A stretch of 64,000 nt of DNA from a bacterium 1XD42-54 (lineage in GTDB: Bacteria > Bacillota > Clostridia > Lachnospirales > Lachnospiraceae). Positions 17,193 to 26,313 of the stretch are shown here, piece by piece (the first letter of the stretch is position 1; each line of letters starts with the position of its first letter). The stretch spans positions 1 through 64,000 of the forward strand of contig RAZH01000013.1 of NCBI GenBank assembly GCA_003612585.1. The letters run 5' to 3'. Under the pieces are notes generated by a model. That model had not been told where the DNA came from and did no database searches. It saw only the letters and a program-made list of their open reading frames with translations. The position numbers and the translations under genes were made by a program.

Positions 17193-17948
17193 TTAGTTTC
17201 TATTCAAGAAATCAATCGGATTTTCCCGAATATTAATACCTTGCACCGACAATTTCTCTGCTAATTGTGGAAATTTTTTATTAATTCTAATAAATTTTGA
17301 TTTTTGATTAAAATATGCTGTCTTTTCAAAGGGAAAGCGAATCACCTGCGGATATTCAAAATCAACGCCCAGCTCCAAAATGCAAAGTCTGCGATTTAAG
17401 GTGCAGGAAAGCCATTTCATATATTTATTCCACTGTGGCAGATATCCCTCTTCCAAATAATCCGGATTTTTAATTGTGTGAAAACCAAGTCTTCGCCCAC
17501 ACTGCGGACACACCGCCAAAGCCTGCCAGCCATCCTCACATTCTTTCGCTCCCCCTTGCATCTGTGTCAGAATTTCATCCCGGATTTTGGCCGCTTCCAC
17601 AATGTGCTCCGTGCACTGTAATTTGCGCATGCTTCCACACGGCGCAACAACCAGATCTGCTTCAAATCCCGCCCGGTAAATCAAATCATCCGTATTCAAC
17701 GTGACCACAAAATATGGCTTTGCCCCGATCAGTTCGCTCAGTCTGCGATAGGCGCGCAGCACCTCATGTTCCTCAGGAAGTTCCTCATAAAACCTGCTTT
17801 TCTCACAGTCCGCTAAAAACGGTTCTCTCAATACCGTTGTCTGCTCCCGGACAGGCATACATTCTGTTCCGACTCCGATCAGAAACATCTCTGCATGCTC
17901 AATGGCCTCAAATACCTGCTGTACCGTTTCTTTCCCGTCTACCATCAT
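17193..17948 (-). CDS. Degenerate sirtuin (SIR2-fold) protein
   Basis: 251 residues from ATG at 17948, chosen for GGAGG eight bases upstream; a 57-residue upstream extension has none. The frame of an NAD-dependent deacylase is recognisable: LIGVGTE where sirtuins have GAGxS, YFVVTLNTDDLIYRAGF in place of TQNIDxLHxxAG, VVAPCGSMRKLQC where the catalytic HG occurs, a CPQCG knuckle (147-151), and ILELGVDFEYPQVIRFPFE near the C-terminus. The catalytic His is replaced by Cys104 and only one full Cys pair is seen. It may bind NAD or a related nucleotide without classic deacylation. It faces a deacetylase gene across a divergent region. Confidence 0.7.
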   Translation of the reverse strand: MMVDGKETVQQVFEAIEHAEMFLIGVGTECMPVREQTTVLREPFLADCEKSRFYEELPEEHEVLRAYRRLSELIGAKPYFVVTLNTDDLIYRAGFEADLVVAPCGSMRKLQCTEHIVEAAKIRDEILTQMQGGAKECEDGWQALAVCPQCGRRLGFHTIKNPDYLEEGYLPQWNKYMKWLSCTLNRRLCILELGVDFEYPQVIRFPFEKTAYFNQKSKFIRINKKFPQLAEKLSVQGINIRENPIDFLNRN

Positions 17949-18027
17949 ACCGCTATCCTCCGTTCTTTCTGCGCTTATTTTACTTAATCTGAAAACGCCT
18001 GTCAACACATCGTATCTGCAAAACTGT

Positions 18028-18056
18028 TTGCCACTTCTTCTGATCTGTGCTAAACT
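18028..18056 (+). promoter_or_regulatory. Promoter of the membrane-anchored deacetylase gene
   Basis: TTGCCA (18028-18033), 17-base spacer, TAAACT (18051-18056), about 95 bases before the ATG at 18152. Confidence 0.55.
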
Positions 18057-18151
18057 GATTTTATCAAATATAATCCGGTATTTGTGTGACAACAGGCAGC
18101 AGAAATCTGCCTTTTGCAAAACAGGACCGGTTTAGAGAGGAGTATATACAA

Positions 18152-19738
18152 ATGAGTGAAAATTTTGATGATCTCGATCAGAAGAAGCAGGCAACCGATT
18201 ATGACGACGACTTTGAAGAACGCCGCCGTCTACGGCGGCAAAAACGAAAGCAGCAGGTTATGATTCAGCGGATTGTGGTTCTTTGTACTCTGGTACTGGT
18301 TGTCGGCGTCGCTGTCTTTATCAGTTCACAGACGCTTTTCAAAAGCAGCACTTCGCCAAAGAACGCAGCTTCCTCCACAGGAACCTCCGGACAGCAGGCA
18401 TCCATGCAACAGCAAACAGAGCCTCCTGTCCAGACTGAGACCTCAGCGCCCGTCGAGCCGGTTACGGAAGCATCCGTTTCGCCAGCGCCGTCTTCTTCAG
18501 ACAGCTCTACTTTAGAACAGGCAAAGCTTCTTGCCATGGGATATGATTATGATGGAGCAATCGAACTTTTAAAGGCGGTTCCGAATTACGAGTCAAACAC
18601 TGAAATCACGGCCGCCATCAGCGATTTCGAGACGCAAAAAGCATCCTGCGTGGCTGTGGACGTTAATACAGTTCCCCACATTTTCTATCATTCCCTTGTA
18701 AATGACCCGGGTCGCGCATTTAATGTCTCCGTCCTCGGTCAGGGAACGGTTGACGGTATGAATGCCTGGATGACTACAATCGAAGAATTTGACAAAATCA
18801 CACAGACCATGTATGACAACGGCTACGTGTTTGTGCGTCTGCGCGATCTGGTTGTAGAATCCACTGACGCAAATGGGAATGTCACCTTCAGTCCCAATAC
18901 AAGCCTGATGCTGCCTCCTGGCAAAAAGCCGATTGTCCTTTCTGTAGATGACCTGAGTTACTATCATTCGTATGAGCTGGCCGGATTCCCGGACAAGCTT
19001 GTTCTGGATGAGAACGGTGAAGTAAAATGTCATTATGTCACAGCAGACGGCACGGAACAGATTGGTGATTTTGATGTGGTACCACGCCTCAACACATTTT
19101 TAAAAGAACATCCGGACGGCGCATACAAAGGAGCGCGCGGTATGATCGCACTCACCGGCTACAACGGTGTCTTCGGTTATCGTACAGATTCTGATTACGA
19201 AACCCGGGACAATCTGCTGGAAGACCAGAGCAAATGGCTTTCCGAGCACCCGGACTTTGACCGTTCTGTCGAAATTGCTGAAGCTACAAAAATTGCCGAG
19301 GCCATCAAGGAGAGCGGATGGGAATTTGCCAGCCATACCTGGGGCCATTTAAGTGTAACAAATAAAACCGTCGAACAGCTGCAAACTGACAATGAAAAAT
19401 GGGTAAACAACGTTCGCAACATTGTAGGCCCGGTAGATACGATCATTTTTGCCCACGGAAATGACATCGGTGACTGGCAGGATTACAGCCCCGAAAATGA
19501 AAAGTATCAGTATTTCAAAAGTGCCGGCTACAATTACTTCTGCAACGTAGACAGCTCGCAGCCTTACTGGGTACAAATCCGCAGTAACTATGTCCGTCAG
19601 GGACGTATTAACCTCGACGGCTATCTGCTGTACAAATCCAGCCAGGGCGGAACCACGGTTCTTGACAACATGTTTGCGGCTTCACAAGTCTTCGATACAA
19701 GACGCCCAACCCCTGTTGTTGCAAACGGAGAATCTTAA
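18152..19738 (+). CDS. Membrane-anchored polysaccharide deacetylase-like protein
   Basis: 528 residues from ATG at 18152 (GGAG nine bases upstream). A charged cytoplasmic N-terminus (DDDFEERRRLRRQKRKQQ) leads to one membrane helix (about 40-62), a Ser/Thr/Pro/Gln-rich linker (about 65-125), a short helical region and a C-terminal NodB-like domain. The domain has SVDDLSYY in place of TFDDG and ASHTWGHLS for the metal-binding HxxxxH motif, plus NIVGPVDTIIFAHG. It probably acts on cell-wall or surface glycans outside the membrane. The first motif is atypical, so activity is uncertain. A strong terminator follows. Confidence 0.75.
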   Translation: MSENFDDLDQKKQATDYDDDFEERRRLRRQKRKQQVMIQRIVVLCTLVLVVGVAVFISSQTLFKSSTSPKNAASSTGTSGQQASMQQQTEPPVQTETSAPVEPVTEASVSPAPSSSDSSTLEQAKLLAMGYDYDGAIELLKAVPNYESNTEITAAISDFETQKASCVAVDVNTVPHIFYHSLVNDPGRAFNVSVLGQGTVDGMNAWMTTIEEFDKITQTMYDNGYVFVRLRDLVVESTDANGNVTFSPNTSLMLPPGKKPIVLSVDDLSYYHSYELAGFPDKLVLDENGEVKCHYVTADGTEQIGDFDVVPRLNTFLKEHPDGAYKGARGMIALTGYNGVFGYRTDSDYETRDNLLEDQSKWLSEHPDFDRSVEIAEATKIAEAIKESGWEFASHTWGHLSVTNKTVEQLQTDNEKWVNNVRNIVGPVDTIIFAHGNDIGDWQDYSPENEKYQYFKSAGYNYFCNVDSSQPYWVQIRSNYVRQGRINLDGYLLYKSSQGGTTVLDNMFAASQVFDTRRPTPVVANGES

Positions 19739-19776
19739 ATAAAACACGCAGCATCTCCTCCCTTTGCTGCATCAAG

Positions 19777-19827
19777 CCGCCGCACACTTTTCCGGAATTT
19801 TCCGGGACTGTGTTGCGGCGGTTTTTT
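19777..19827 (+). terminator. Rho-independent terminator
   Basis: Arms CCGCCGCA (19777-19784) and TGCGGCGG (19814-19821) with a partly paired extension (TTCCGG/CCGGGA) and a run of six T at 19822-19827. Confidence 0.85.
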
Positions 19828-19835
19828 CTGTCTCT

Positions 19836-19865
19836 GTATAAAATTTACCAGTTTCGGGTATACTT
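19836..19865 (+). promoter_or_regulatory. Sigma-G-like promoter of the spoVAF-like gene
   Basis: GTATA (19836-19840), 18-base gap, TATACTT (19859-19865). This resembles the sigma-G consensus (GHATR and CATNHTA) with two mismatches in the -10, while no sigma-A -35 fits the same -10. It agrees with forespore expression of spoVA genes in Bacillus. Confidence 0.4.
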
Positions 19866-19941
19866 TTCCCGAATGAACTTACAGGAGGCAGATTTTCGAT
19901 CTGTACAAAAGCTCCCTGTACTGAAAACGGAGGGCAAACCC

Positions 19942-21303
19942 ATGCCGGAAAAATTAATTGCTTACACAGAAATACGTGAAAACCGCGACACAATGAGCCG
20001 CCTGCTTCCAATTCAGGAAAGCTTTGACCTGATTCAGCGCGATATACAAATTGGTGGACGCGATACTTCGCTCTATTTTCTGGACGGAATGTTAAAAGAT
20101 GACTCCATGCAAAAAATCATGGACTCACTGCTAAAGATAAAAGAAGAAGACATGCCGGAAGATGCCACTGCCTTTTCCAAGCAGCTCATCCCCTATACAG
20201 AAGTAGATATTTACAATGATTTCGATCAACTGACACGCGCGGTGCTCTCCGGCATCCTCGTACTTTTTATTGACGGCTACGCGGCAGGCATCACAATTGA
20301 CTGCCGGACTTACCCGGTCCGCAGCGTCGAAGAACCAGAAAAAGACAAATCCCTGCGCGGCTCCAAGGATGGTTTTGTCGAAACAGTCGTCTTTGATACC
20401 GCGCTCATCCGCCGACGCATCCGCGACCCCAACCTGGTCATGGAAATGCTGGAAGTAGGCACTTCGTCCCGTTCTGACGTCGTGCTCTGTTATATGAAAA
20501 ATCTTGTAAACCATGATCTGCTGAACAACGTGCGTCAAAAGATTGAGGCCATTGACGTACCTGATCTGTGTATGAATCAGCAAAGCCTCGCACAGGCTCT
20601 GATCGGCTCACGCTGGTACAATCCGTTTCCCAAATTCAAGTTTTCAGAACGTCCGGATACCGCGGCAGCCTGTATCATGGAAGGAAAAGTTGCCATCCTG
20701 GTTGACAACTCTCCCGCCGCCATGATTCTGCCAACCTCAATCCTTGATATGATTGAAGAGGCAAACGATTACTATTTTCCGGCCTGGACTGCCCTGTATC
20801 TGAAGATGACAAGGATCATGATCCTTTTACTGACTGTCTTTTTGACGCCGGTATTTTTACTTCTGATGCTGAACCCGGAGTGGATTCCGCCTGCTTTTGA
20901 ATTTGTAGCAGTCAAAGACATCGTAAATATCCCACTGGTTTATCAGCTTCTGATCCTGGAACTCGCGATTGACGGTCTGCGGCTCGCATCCTTAAATACG
21001 CCGAGTATGCTGAGTACACCTTTAAGTGTATTTGCCGGACTTGTGCTCGGAGAATTTTCTGTAAAATCCGGCTGGTTCAATTCAGAGGTCATGCTGTATA
21101 TGGCATTCGTTGCAATTGCCAACTACACACAGCCCAACTTCGAACTTGGCTATGCAGTCAAATTCATGCGAATTATCCTTCTGATTCTGACTGCCACGTT
21201 TAACTGGATTGGATTTCTGGCAGGCTGCATTCTTCTGCTCGTACTGCTGTGTACCAACAAAACGCTGTCAGGCAGAAACTATCTGAACGTAAAATTAAAC
21301 TAA
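19942..21303 (+). CDS. spoVAF: Spore germination protein, GerA/SpoVAF family
   Basis: 453 residues from ATG at 19942 (GGAGG eight bases upstream); a longer in-frame start at 19810 overlaps the preceding terminator and is rejected. The N-terminal soluble half carries GRDTSLYFLDGMLKD, VLFIDGYAAGITIDCRTYPVRSVEEPEKDKSLRGSKDGFVE and RIRDPNLV.EMLEVG, the hallmark of GerA A-subunits and SpoVAF. The C-terminal half has about five membrane helices and NTPSMLSTPLSVFAGLVLGEFSVKSGWF. Compared with GerA receptors it is closer to SpoVAF. No spoVA genes are adjacent here, which is unusual for spoVAF. Confidence 0.8.
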   Translation: MPEKLIAYTEIRENRDTMSRLLPIQESFDLIQRDIQIGGRDTSLYFLDGMLKDDSMQKIMDSLLKIKEEDMPEDATAFSKQLIPYTEVDIYNDFDQLTRAVLSGILVLFIDGYAAGITIDCRTYPVRSVEEPEKDKSLRGSKDGFVETVVFDTALIRRRIRDPNLVMEMLEVGTSSRSDVVLCYMKNLVNHDLLNNVRQKIEAIDVPDLCMNQQSLAQALIGSRWYNPFPKFKFSERPDTAAACIMEGKVAILVDNSPAAMILPTSILDMIEEANDYYFPAWTALYLKMTRIMILLLTVFLTPVFLLLMLNPEWIPPAFEFVAVKDIVNIPLVYQLLILELAIDGLRLASLNTPSMLSTPLSVFAGLVLGEFSVKSGWFNSEVMLYMAFVAIANYTQPNFELGYAVKFMRIILLILTATFNWIGFLAGCILLLVLLCTNKTLSGRNYLNVKLN

Positions 21304-21364
21304 CCAAAAACAGGGCCGCCTGTCAAAAAATAACGAAAAATTTCCCTGCATATCAATGATACAA

Positions 21365-22399
21365 CTACTGCTTTGCCGCGCGGGTTTCTTCAAATGTTTT
21401 CATATCCGCTGCACACTTTTTCAGCATCTCCCGGATCGGCAGATGATATGGACAGCGCGTCTCACATAGACCGCAGTCCACACATGCATCTGCCTTTACC
21501 GGAAGTGTCTGATAACGGCTGTAGCCCCATTCGCCCAGATCATATCGCTGTAAGTAACCTGCGAACAGAAAAACGTTTGCAATACTGATTCCCTTTGTAC
21601 ACGGCTGGCAATAATTGCAGCGTCTGCAAAAATTCGTTCCAAGCTGTCCGCGTATCGCTTCGATTTTCTGCTTTTCTTCCTCTGTTAACGGACTCTCGTT
21701 GAGCACTGCCGCCAGATTCTCTTCCGCTTCTTTCACACTGTACATACCCGGAATCACAACCGTCACATCCGGATTCGCGCAGATGTAACGCAGCGCCAAA
21801 GTTGCATCCTCAATCGCGCCTCCCGCAAGCGGCTTCATATCAATAAAACCGATGTTTCTCTCTGTACATTTTGCCATAAGCGCTTCGCCCTGCGATTCCA
21901 CAATATTATAAGGAAACATAATTGTCTCCACCCAGTCCAGCTCCAAAGCCCGCTCAAATACTGCAAGAGAATGTGCTGTAATGCCAAGATGCCCGATCTT
22001 TCCTGCTGCCTTTGCTTCCTGAAGGGCTTCCAGAGCGCCGCCGGGCGCCAGCACAGTCTCCAGATCTGCCTCGCTCGGATTGTGTACCTGATACAGGTCA
22101 ATACAATCCGTGCGGAAATTCTGCAAACTGATCTGAATGTCCTTTTCCATTGCCTCTTTTGTTCTCGCCATACTTTTTGTCGCAAGAACAAACCGATCGC
22201 GCATCCCCTCCAGAGCCTCTCCAAGCAGCTCCTCGCTGACCGTATAGCCTCTGGCACTGTCAATGTAATTCACGCCCTGTTCTATCAGAGCCTGCAACAG
22301 CGCTTTTACCTCCTGCGCATTGCTTTTCTGGATTGGGATTCCGCCCAAACCGACTTTTGAGATCTTTAAGCCTGTTTTTCCTAATGTTACGTACTTCAT
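21365..22399 (-). CDS. Aldo/keto reductase with C-terminal ferredoxin-like domain
   Basis: 344-residue protein: an AKR TIM barrel (1-270) with GLGGIPIQ, NYIDSARGYTVSE (Asp and Tyr of the catalytic set), ATKSMA (Lys) and IDLYQVHNPS (His), fused to a Cys-rich tail. The tail has CRRCNYCQPC and CVDCGLCETRCPYHLPI, which look like two [4Fe-4S] sites. This fusion is common in anaerobic Clostridia. The substrate is unknown. It lies downstream of topB on the same strand, 75 bases apart. Confidence 0.9.
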   Translation of the reverse strand: MKYVTLGKTGLKISKVGLGGIPIQKSNAQEVKALLQALIEQGVNYIDSARGYTVSEELLGEALEGMRDRFVLATKSMARTKEAMEKDIQISLQNFRTDCIDLYQVHNPSEADLETVLAPGGALEALQEAKAAGKIGHLGITAHSLAVFERALELDWVETIMFPYNIVESQGEALMAKCTERNIGFIDMKPLAGGAIEDATLALRYICANPDVTVVIPGMYSVKEAEENLAAVLNESPLTEEEKQKIEAIRGQLGTNFCRRCNYCQPCTKGISIANVFLFAGYLQRYDLGEWGYSRYQTLPVKADACVDCGLCETRCPYHLPIREMLKKCAADMKTFEETRAAKQ

Positions 22400-22474
22400 A
22401 ATACCCTCCTTTTTCTTTCTATTTTTTCACAATTTTTCTATTTCCTCTTCTTATTTCATTCTCTATTCATGCAT

Positions 22475-24736
22475 TTATTTCTTTTGATCCAGTTTGATTC
22501 CCGCAAGAGCCGCCGCAAAAGCATGATTGACTGGCTGCTCCGCCTCTTTTTGCTGCTTTTTCATATAAGCTGCCACATCCCGCTTGGTCACGCCTGCCCC
22601 TTCCTTTTGCCTGCGCTCCTTAAACTTCTCCAGGCGTTCCCGATAACCGCAGGCACAGAAGAAGGTCGCGTGCTCACCGCTTCCGGACATCTCCATTTTC
22701 TTATGACAAACCGGGCAGCGGGCGTTTGAAATCCTGGAAATTGTTTCCCGGTAACCGCAGTTTCTGTCCTGACAGACGAGAAGCTTTGCGTTTTTCCCAT
22801 TCACAGCCAGCAAACGTTTCCCGCAGTCGGGGCATTTTTTATTTGTCATATTTTCATGACGGTATGTGCCTTCCTGCGTCTTAATTTCCTGCAAAAGTTC
22901 CCTCGTATATCCTCGGATCTCTTCCATAAACCGATCCCGCCGAATCTCTCCAGAGGCAATGCGCGCCAGCTTCATTTCCCAGTCTGCCGTCAGCTCCGGC
23001 TTCTTCAGCTCTTCCGGAACCAGCTCCAAAAGCTGCCGGCCTTTCGCTGTCAGATAAATCTCCTGTCCGCGTTTTTCCATCAAAAAGCTGCCGAACAGCT
23101 TGTCAATAATATCAGCCCGGGTCGCAACCGTTCCAAGCCCCCCGGTCTGCGTCAGTGTCCTTGCCCTGCTGCGGTCACTGCTTTCCATATACCGTACAGG
23201 ATTCTCCATCGCGGATAAAAGAGTGGCCTCCCGGAATCGCTCAGGCGGTTTCGTTTTTCCCTCTCTGCAAAAAACAGAACGAACTGAAAGCTTCTGTCCC
23301 TGTGAAACAGCCGGAAGTATCTGCTCCTGTAAATCCTCCTCTGAGTCTTCCTCTTCCCCTGCAAGTTCCCCGTATGCATCCTTCCATCCGGGCACCAGAA
23401 TTGTCTTTCCTTTTGCTACCAGCTCAGGCACTCCATCGTTTCTTGCACTGTTTTTACTCTTTGTTTCCGGAAGCCTCCCGGCGCCTGATTTCCCGGCACA
23501 CTGCGCTGTCAGCACGGTTTCCTCATATTCAAACGGAGGATATAAAACAGCCAGGAACCGCCGCACTACCAGATCGTATACACGCCGTTCATCCACCGTC
23601 ATATGCGAAAGTTCCGGCACTTCCTCGGTCGGAATAATTGCATGATGATCTGAAACCTTTTCATTGTTCACAAACGGAAATGCTCCTGCAAATTTCTTGC
23701 CGCGCAGCTTCCCTGCAAGTATTTTGTATGGACCAACGCCGCACGATGCAACACGCTCTGCGAGCGTTGGCACAAGGTCTGAGGTCAGATATCTCGAATC
23801 TGTACGCGGATACGTCAGAACTTTGTGGTTCTCATACAGCCTCTGCATGATATTCAGCGTTTCCTTCGCGGAATATCCAAACCGTTTATTACAGTCTCTT
23901 TGCAGCTCCGTCAGATCATATAGAAGCGGTGCATACGTTTTTTTCTTTTTCTTTTCTGCTTTTGTAATCGTCAGTACGCCGTTCTGCAAAGATCGCTTTA
24001 CCTCTTCTGCCCGTTCCTTTGAAAACGTACGGAAACTTCCGGAACCGCTGTCCCTCCACTGAAAACGGATATTCTGGCAATCTGCGGTCAGCGTATAGTA
24101 AATCTGCGGTTGAAACTTCCGTATCTCTTCTTCCCGTTTTGCAATCATCGCCAGCGTCGGCGTCTGTACCCGGCCGCAGGACAGCTGTGCATTGTATTTA
24201 CATGTCAGCGCTCTCGTCGCATTAATACCAACCAGCCAGTCTGCCTCTGCCCGTGACACGGCTGCACGGAAAAGATTTTCATACTCTTTGGCGTCCTTCA
24301 GCTTCGCAAACCCTTCCCGGATCGCCTTATCCGTCACAGAAGAAATCCACAGCCGTCGGCACGGTTTGCGGCAGCCCGCTTTCTGTAAAATCCACCGTGC
24401 CACAAGCTCGCCCTCCCGGCCCGCATCCGTCGCTATAACCACATCCCGCACGTCACCGCGGCCAAGCAATGTCTGTACCTTTCGATACTGCTTCGAAGTC
24501 TTTCCAATCACCACGGTCTGAAGCTTTTCCGGCATAATCGGCAGCTCCTCAAGCTTCCACTCTTTGTATTTCTTATCATATCCCTCAGGGTCCTGAAGCT
24601 CGATCAGATGTCCAAGTCCCCATGTTACGACGTACGTACGTCCTTCCAGATATCCGTCATTTTTCTGCGGGCACCCGAGCACCCGCGCAATATCCCGCCC
24701 TACCGAGGGCTTTTCTGCCAATACCAGTGTTTTCAT
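22475..24736 (-). CDS. topB: DNA topoisomerase III
   Basis: 753 residues from ATG at 24736, which fits MKTLVLAEKPSVGRDIARVLG; a TTG two codons upstream lacks spacing. The toprim domain shows ATDAGREGELVARWI, the core has VGINATRAL, SCGRVQTPTL and the nucleophile Tyr in TYPRTDSRYL, and LGTVATRADIID follows. The C-terminus carries Cys-pair modules (CPDCGKRLL, CPVCHKKMEM, FFCACGYRE) as in TopB of Firmicutes. It relaxes and decatenates DNA. The start lies 12 bases after the MBOAT gene stop, so it appears cotranscribed with a surface-polymer pair, an odd combination. Confidence 0.93.
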   Translation of the reverse strand: MKTLVLAEKPSVGRDIARVLGCPQKNDGYLEGRTYVVTWGLGHLIELQDPEGYDKKYKEWKLEELPIMPEKLQTVVIGKTSKQYRKVQTLLGRGDVRDVVIATDAGREGELVARWILQKAGCRKPCRRLWISSVTDKAIREGFAKLKDAKEYENLFRAAVSRAEADWLVGINATRALTCKYNAQLSCGRVQTPTLAMIAKREEEIRKFQPQIYYTLTADCQNIRFQWRDSGSGSFRTFSKERAEEVKRSLQNGVLTITKAEKKKKKTYAPLLYDLTELQRDCNKRFGYSAKETLNIMQRLYENHKVLTYPRTDSRYLTSDLVPTLAERVASCGVGPYKILAGKLRGKKFAGAFPFVNNEKVSDHHAIIPTEEVPELSHMTVDERRVYDLVVRRFLAVLYPPFEYEETVLTAQCAGKSGAGRLPETKSKNSARNDGVPELVAKGKTILVPGWKDAYGELAGEEEDSEEDLQEQILPAVSQGQKLSVRSVFCREGKTKPPERFREATLLSAMENPVRYMESSDRSRARTLTQTGGLGTVATRADIIDKLFGSFLMEKRGQEIYLTAKGRQLLELVPEELKKPELTADWEMKLARIASGEIRRDRFMEEIRGYTRELLQEIKTQEGTYRHENMTNKKCPDCGKRLLAVNGKNAKLLVCQDRNCGYRETISRISNARCPVCHKKMEMSGSGEHATFFCACGYRERLEKFKERRQKEGAGVTKRDVAAYMKKQQKEAEQPVNHAFAAALAGIKLDQKK

Positions 24737-24748
24737 AAGCAATCCCCG

Positions 24749-26242
24749 TCAAAACTGAAAATAGATAAACTGACTTGCATCAAATCCCGGGCCATACACA
24801 CCGAAAATCAAAATCCCAAAAATTGCAACATAATATATGAGCCAGCGCAGCCATATCCCCTGTGCGCACAGCCACTCGATAATACTGATTTTGCAATATT
24901 TGCAGATATCCGCCACAAGCAGAATCAACAGTGACACAACAAGCAGATTTCTTGTTTCCGGCGTCAAACCCATGGCCTTCAGATTGTCGCCCCACGTAAA
25001 CCAGTGAATGCTGCCAAATCCGAGGATTGATTTCAGGATCGAAATGCCCTCCCGAAATGAAGCCCGGAAGAAAATCCAGCTGACATCCACAAGGCCGAAT
25101 GTGATCAGCATCTGCAAGAATCTGTGGCTGAACGCTGTCTTGTCCACGTTCAGTACCTTCATCACTTTTTCCCGTAGCGGACGCAGCCAATCTCCGACGA
25201 TCTGGTATGCGCCGTTCATTGCGCCCCAGACAACGAAATGCCAGCTTGCCCCATGCCACAGACCACTAGCAAGGAACACTACCATCAGATTAAACCATTT
25301 CCGTACCCTGCCCCTGCGGTTTCCTCCGAGTGGAACATACAGATAATCCCGGAACCACGTGGAAAGAGAAATATGCCACCTTCTCCAGAAATCGGCAACC
25401 GACACAGCGAAATACGGTGTATTAAAGTTTTCCATCAGACGGAAGCCCATCACTTTTGCCGCACCGATTGCAATGTTGGAGTAGCTGCCAAAGTCACAGT
25501 AAATCTGAAATGCAAAGAAGATCGTGGCAATCATAAGCTGAAAACCTGTCCGCTCTGTATACGTATTGTACACACTGTCAACCACAACAGCAAGATACTC
25601 GGCCAGGACAACTTTCTGGAAATAGCCGTACAGCATCAGCAACAGACCGCTGCGGACACGCTCGAATTCAAATTTATGCTTTTCATTGATCTGAATCAGC
25701 AGATTTTTTGACCGTTCAATCGGCCCTGCAACAAGCTGCGGAAAAAACGATACAAACAGCGCGTATTTCAAGAAATTACGTTCCGCGTAAATATCCTTGC
25801 GGTAAACATCTACCGTATAGCTGAGCGCCTGAAACGTATAAAACGAAATTCCGACCGGAAGAATCACGTCAAAAGCCGGAACCCGCGCCTCAATCCCCGC
25901 CATAGAAAGAATGCGAACCACAGAATCTGCTGCAAAATCAAAATACTTAAAGAAAAACAGAATCGCCAGATTGCTCACAAAGGAAAGCGCTACGTACAGC
26001 TTTTTCCTGCGGATTCGCTGTTTTTCATCGGTCACTTTATCCGCGGAATCAATCAAAAGCCCCGACGCATACGTAATCACCGTAGAAGTCAGCATGAGCA
26101 GCGCATACTGCGGGTTCCAGCACATATAGAAAAAGTAGCTGCACGCAAGCAGGAACAGATATCTCACACGGTACGGTATCACATAATAACACAGACAGAC
26201 CGCCGGAAAAAACAAAAGAAATTCCAGGGAATTAAACAACAT
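24749..26242 (-). CDS. MBOAT-family membrane O-acyltransferase
   Basis: 497-residue polytopic protein with about ten membrane helices. The DltB/AlgI signature is present: PVGISFYTFQALSYTVDVYR, FPQLVAGPIER, DFWRRWHISLSTWFRDYLYVPLGGNRRG (284-311) and LASGLWHGASWHF with the invariant His330. Such proteins pass acyl groups across the membrane to an extracellular partner that acylates a polymer. The upstream gene encodes an SGNH-type partner, giving a two-gene O-acetylation or acylation unit. No dltA/dltC genes are present, so it is more AlgI-like than DltB. Substrate unknown. Confidence 0.9.
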   Translation of the reverse strand: MLFNSLEFLLFFPAVCLCYYVIPYRVRYLFLLACSYFFYMCWNPQYALLMLTSTVITYASGLLIDSADKVTDEKQRIRRKKLYVALSFVSNLAILFFFKYFDFAADSVVRILSMAGIEARVPAFDVILPVGISFYTFQALSYTVDVYRKDIYAERNFLKYALFVSFFPQLVAGPIERSKNLLIQINEKHKFEFERVRSGLLLMLYGYFQKVVLAEYLAVVVDSVYNTYTERTGFQLMIATIFFAFQIYCDFGSYSNIAIGAAKVMGFRLMENFNTPYFAVSVADFWRRWHISLSTWFRDYLYVPLGGNRRGRVRKWFNLMVVFLASGLWHGASWHFVVWGAMNGAYQIVGDWLRPLREKVMKVLNVDKTAFSHRFLQMLITFGLVDVSWIFFRASFREGISILKSILGFGSIHWFTWGDNLKAMGLTPETRNLLVVSLLILLVADICKYCKISIIEWLCAQGIWLRWLIYYVAIFGILIFGVYGPGFDASQFIYFQF

Positions 26243-26313
26243 AATCTACATCCTCCATCTATTTAGCCACACTGATCTCAGTGCACATTTCTGCACTTCC
26301 AGATTCAGCGCAT

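Noticed and set aside
18101-18130. GGCAG/CTGCC stem followed by TTTT as an attenuator before the deacetylase gene
   Set aside because: Stem is only five bases and the T-run is broken; too weak to call.
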